This document shows positions 5,549-5,716 of a DNA stretch of 5,716 nucleotides, piece after piece (position 1 is the first letter of the stretch; every line of letters begins with the position of its first letter). The translations under genes and the position numbers were made by a program. This stretch comes from Bifidobacterium sp. UBA744 (GTDB taxonomy: Bacteria; Actinomycetota; Actinomycetes; Actinomycetales; Bifidobacteriaceae). The stretch is taken from positions 1-5,716 of the forward strand of contig DBKS01000036.1 of assembly GCA_002298605.1 (NCBI GenBank), in the 5' to 3' direction. Below the pieces are notes generated by a model. It worked only from the letters and a program-made list of their open reading frames with translations, was not told the DNA's origin and searched no databases.

Positions 5549-5567
5549 TAGACGCACTCTAGACGCA
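5549..5567 (+). repeat. 8-bp direct repeat, 11-bp period
   Basis: TAGACGCA occurs at 5549-5556 and 5560-5567, separated by CTC. The spacing of about one helical turn puts both on the same DNA face, as in arm-type integrase sites. Confidence 0.4.
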
Positions 5568-5693
5568 ATGACTACGAGAACATGTCACATCTTGTCAATC
5601 TCCTCAACAATCATCAACACCGAAATCATTGAAATTCCAACATTTTTCAACATCTCTGCAAATAACGAATGCAACGGTTTCCCGCCCAAATAG

Positions 5694-5716
5694 ATCGTGG
5701 GTTGTGGGTTCGAATC
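5694..5716 (+). other. tRNA 3'-part fragment, possible attachment site
   Basis: The window ends in GTGGGTTCGAATC (5704-5716), a textbook T-stem plus T-loop start, preceded by GTGGGTT (5697-5703), which could be the variable loop region. The 50 nt upstream lack a D-arm, an anticodon loop with U33, or a pairing acceptor strand, so this is not an intact tRNA. A 3' tRNA fragment on the plus strand with foreign-looking DNA on its left is the classic outcome of integration into a tRNA gene. The bases before the T-arm recall a lysine tRNA, but that identity is a guess. The match is cut by the window edge. Confidence 0.45.

Larger units (their letters stand above)
5185..5716. other. Gene-free tail with hairpins and short repeats, probable end of a mobile element
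   Basis: No reading frame here has a credible start, ribosome binding site or recognisable protein pattern. The left part (to about 5352) is GC-rich with stacked hairpins. The rest is AT-rich with short direct repeats and small palindromes, ending in a tRNA-like T-arm at the window edge. This composition is what one expects at the attachment end of an integrative element, but no integrase is visible. Confidence 0.5.

Noticed and set aside
5402..5567. CRISPR array
   Set aside because: Repeats are 8-10 bp, imperfect and without regular 30-bp spacers.
5655..5716. Complete tRNA gene at the right edge
   Set aside because: No D-arm or anticodon arm can be folded upstream of the T-arm-like sequence; only a 3' fragment is supported.

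Overview
The window looks like chromosomal DNA of a high-GC actinobacterium, most likely a Bifidobacterium. This is inferred from the GC-rich codon use of the transporter genes, the AAAGG-type ribosome binding sites and the protein styles. No species-level marker is visible. All genes that look real lie on the minus strand.

Positions 119 to 4028 hold a compact five-gene operon, read from right to left. It encodes (1) a 106-residue secreted peptide that resembles the lactococcin 972 bacteriocin family, (2) a cysteine-rich lipoprotein, (3) a membrane-anchored efflux-adaptor-like protein with a peptidoglycan-binding-type domain, (4) an ABC transporter ATPase, and (5) an FtsX/MacB-like ABC permease. 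Gene junctions are a 1-nt gap, a 27-nt gap, a 10-nt overlap and a 14-nt overlap, so co-transcription and translational coupling are likely. A perfect 10-bp inverted repeat sits between a plausible promoter and the first start codon. A long hairpin follows the last gene. The simplest reading is a bacteriocin with its export or self-protection machinery. The transporter differs from the classical lactococcin 972 operon, which has one large multi-spanning membrane protein plus an ATPase. Here there is a lipoprotein, an adaptor and a small permease.

Positions 4142 to about 5184 are a gene graveyard on the same strand. By splicing frames I can read two decayed genes. The first is the C-terminal part of a primase/helicase-type ATPase typical of actinobacterial phages and integrative elements. 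The second is the N-terminal part of an MmeI-like type IIL restriction-modification enzyme. They abut near 4920 to 4934, which suggests an internal deletion.

Positions 5185 to 5716 contain no credible gene. They hold three GC-rich hairpins, AT-rich short repeats, and at the right edge what looks like the start of a tRNA T-arm without the rest of a tRNA. This fits the distal end (att site) of a mobile element integrated in a tRNA gene, with the bacteriocin operon next to or inside the element's remains.
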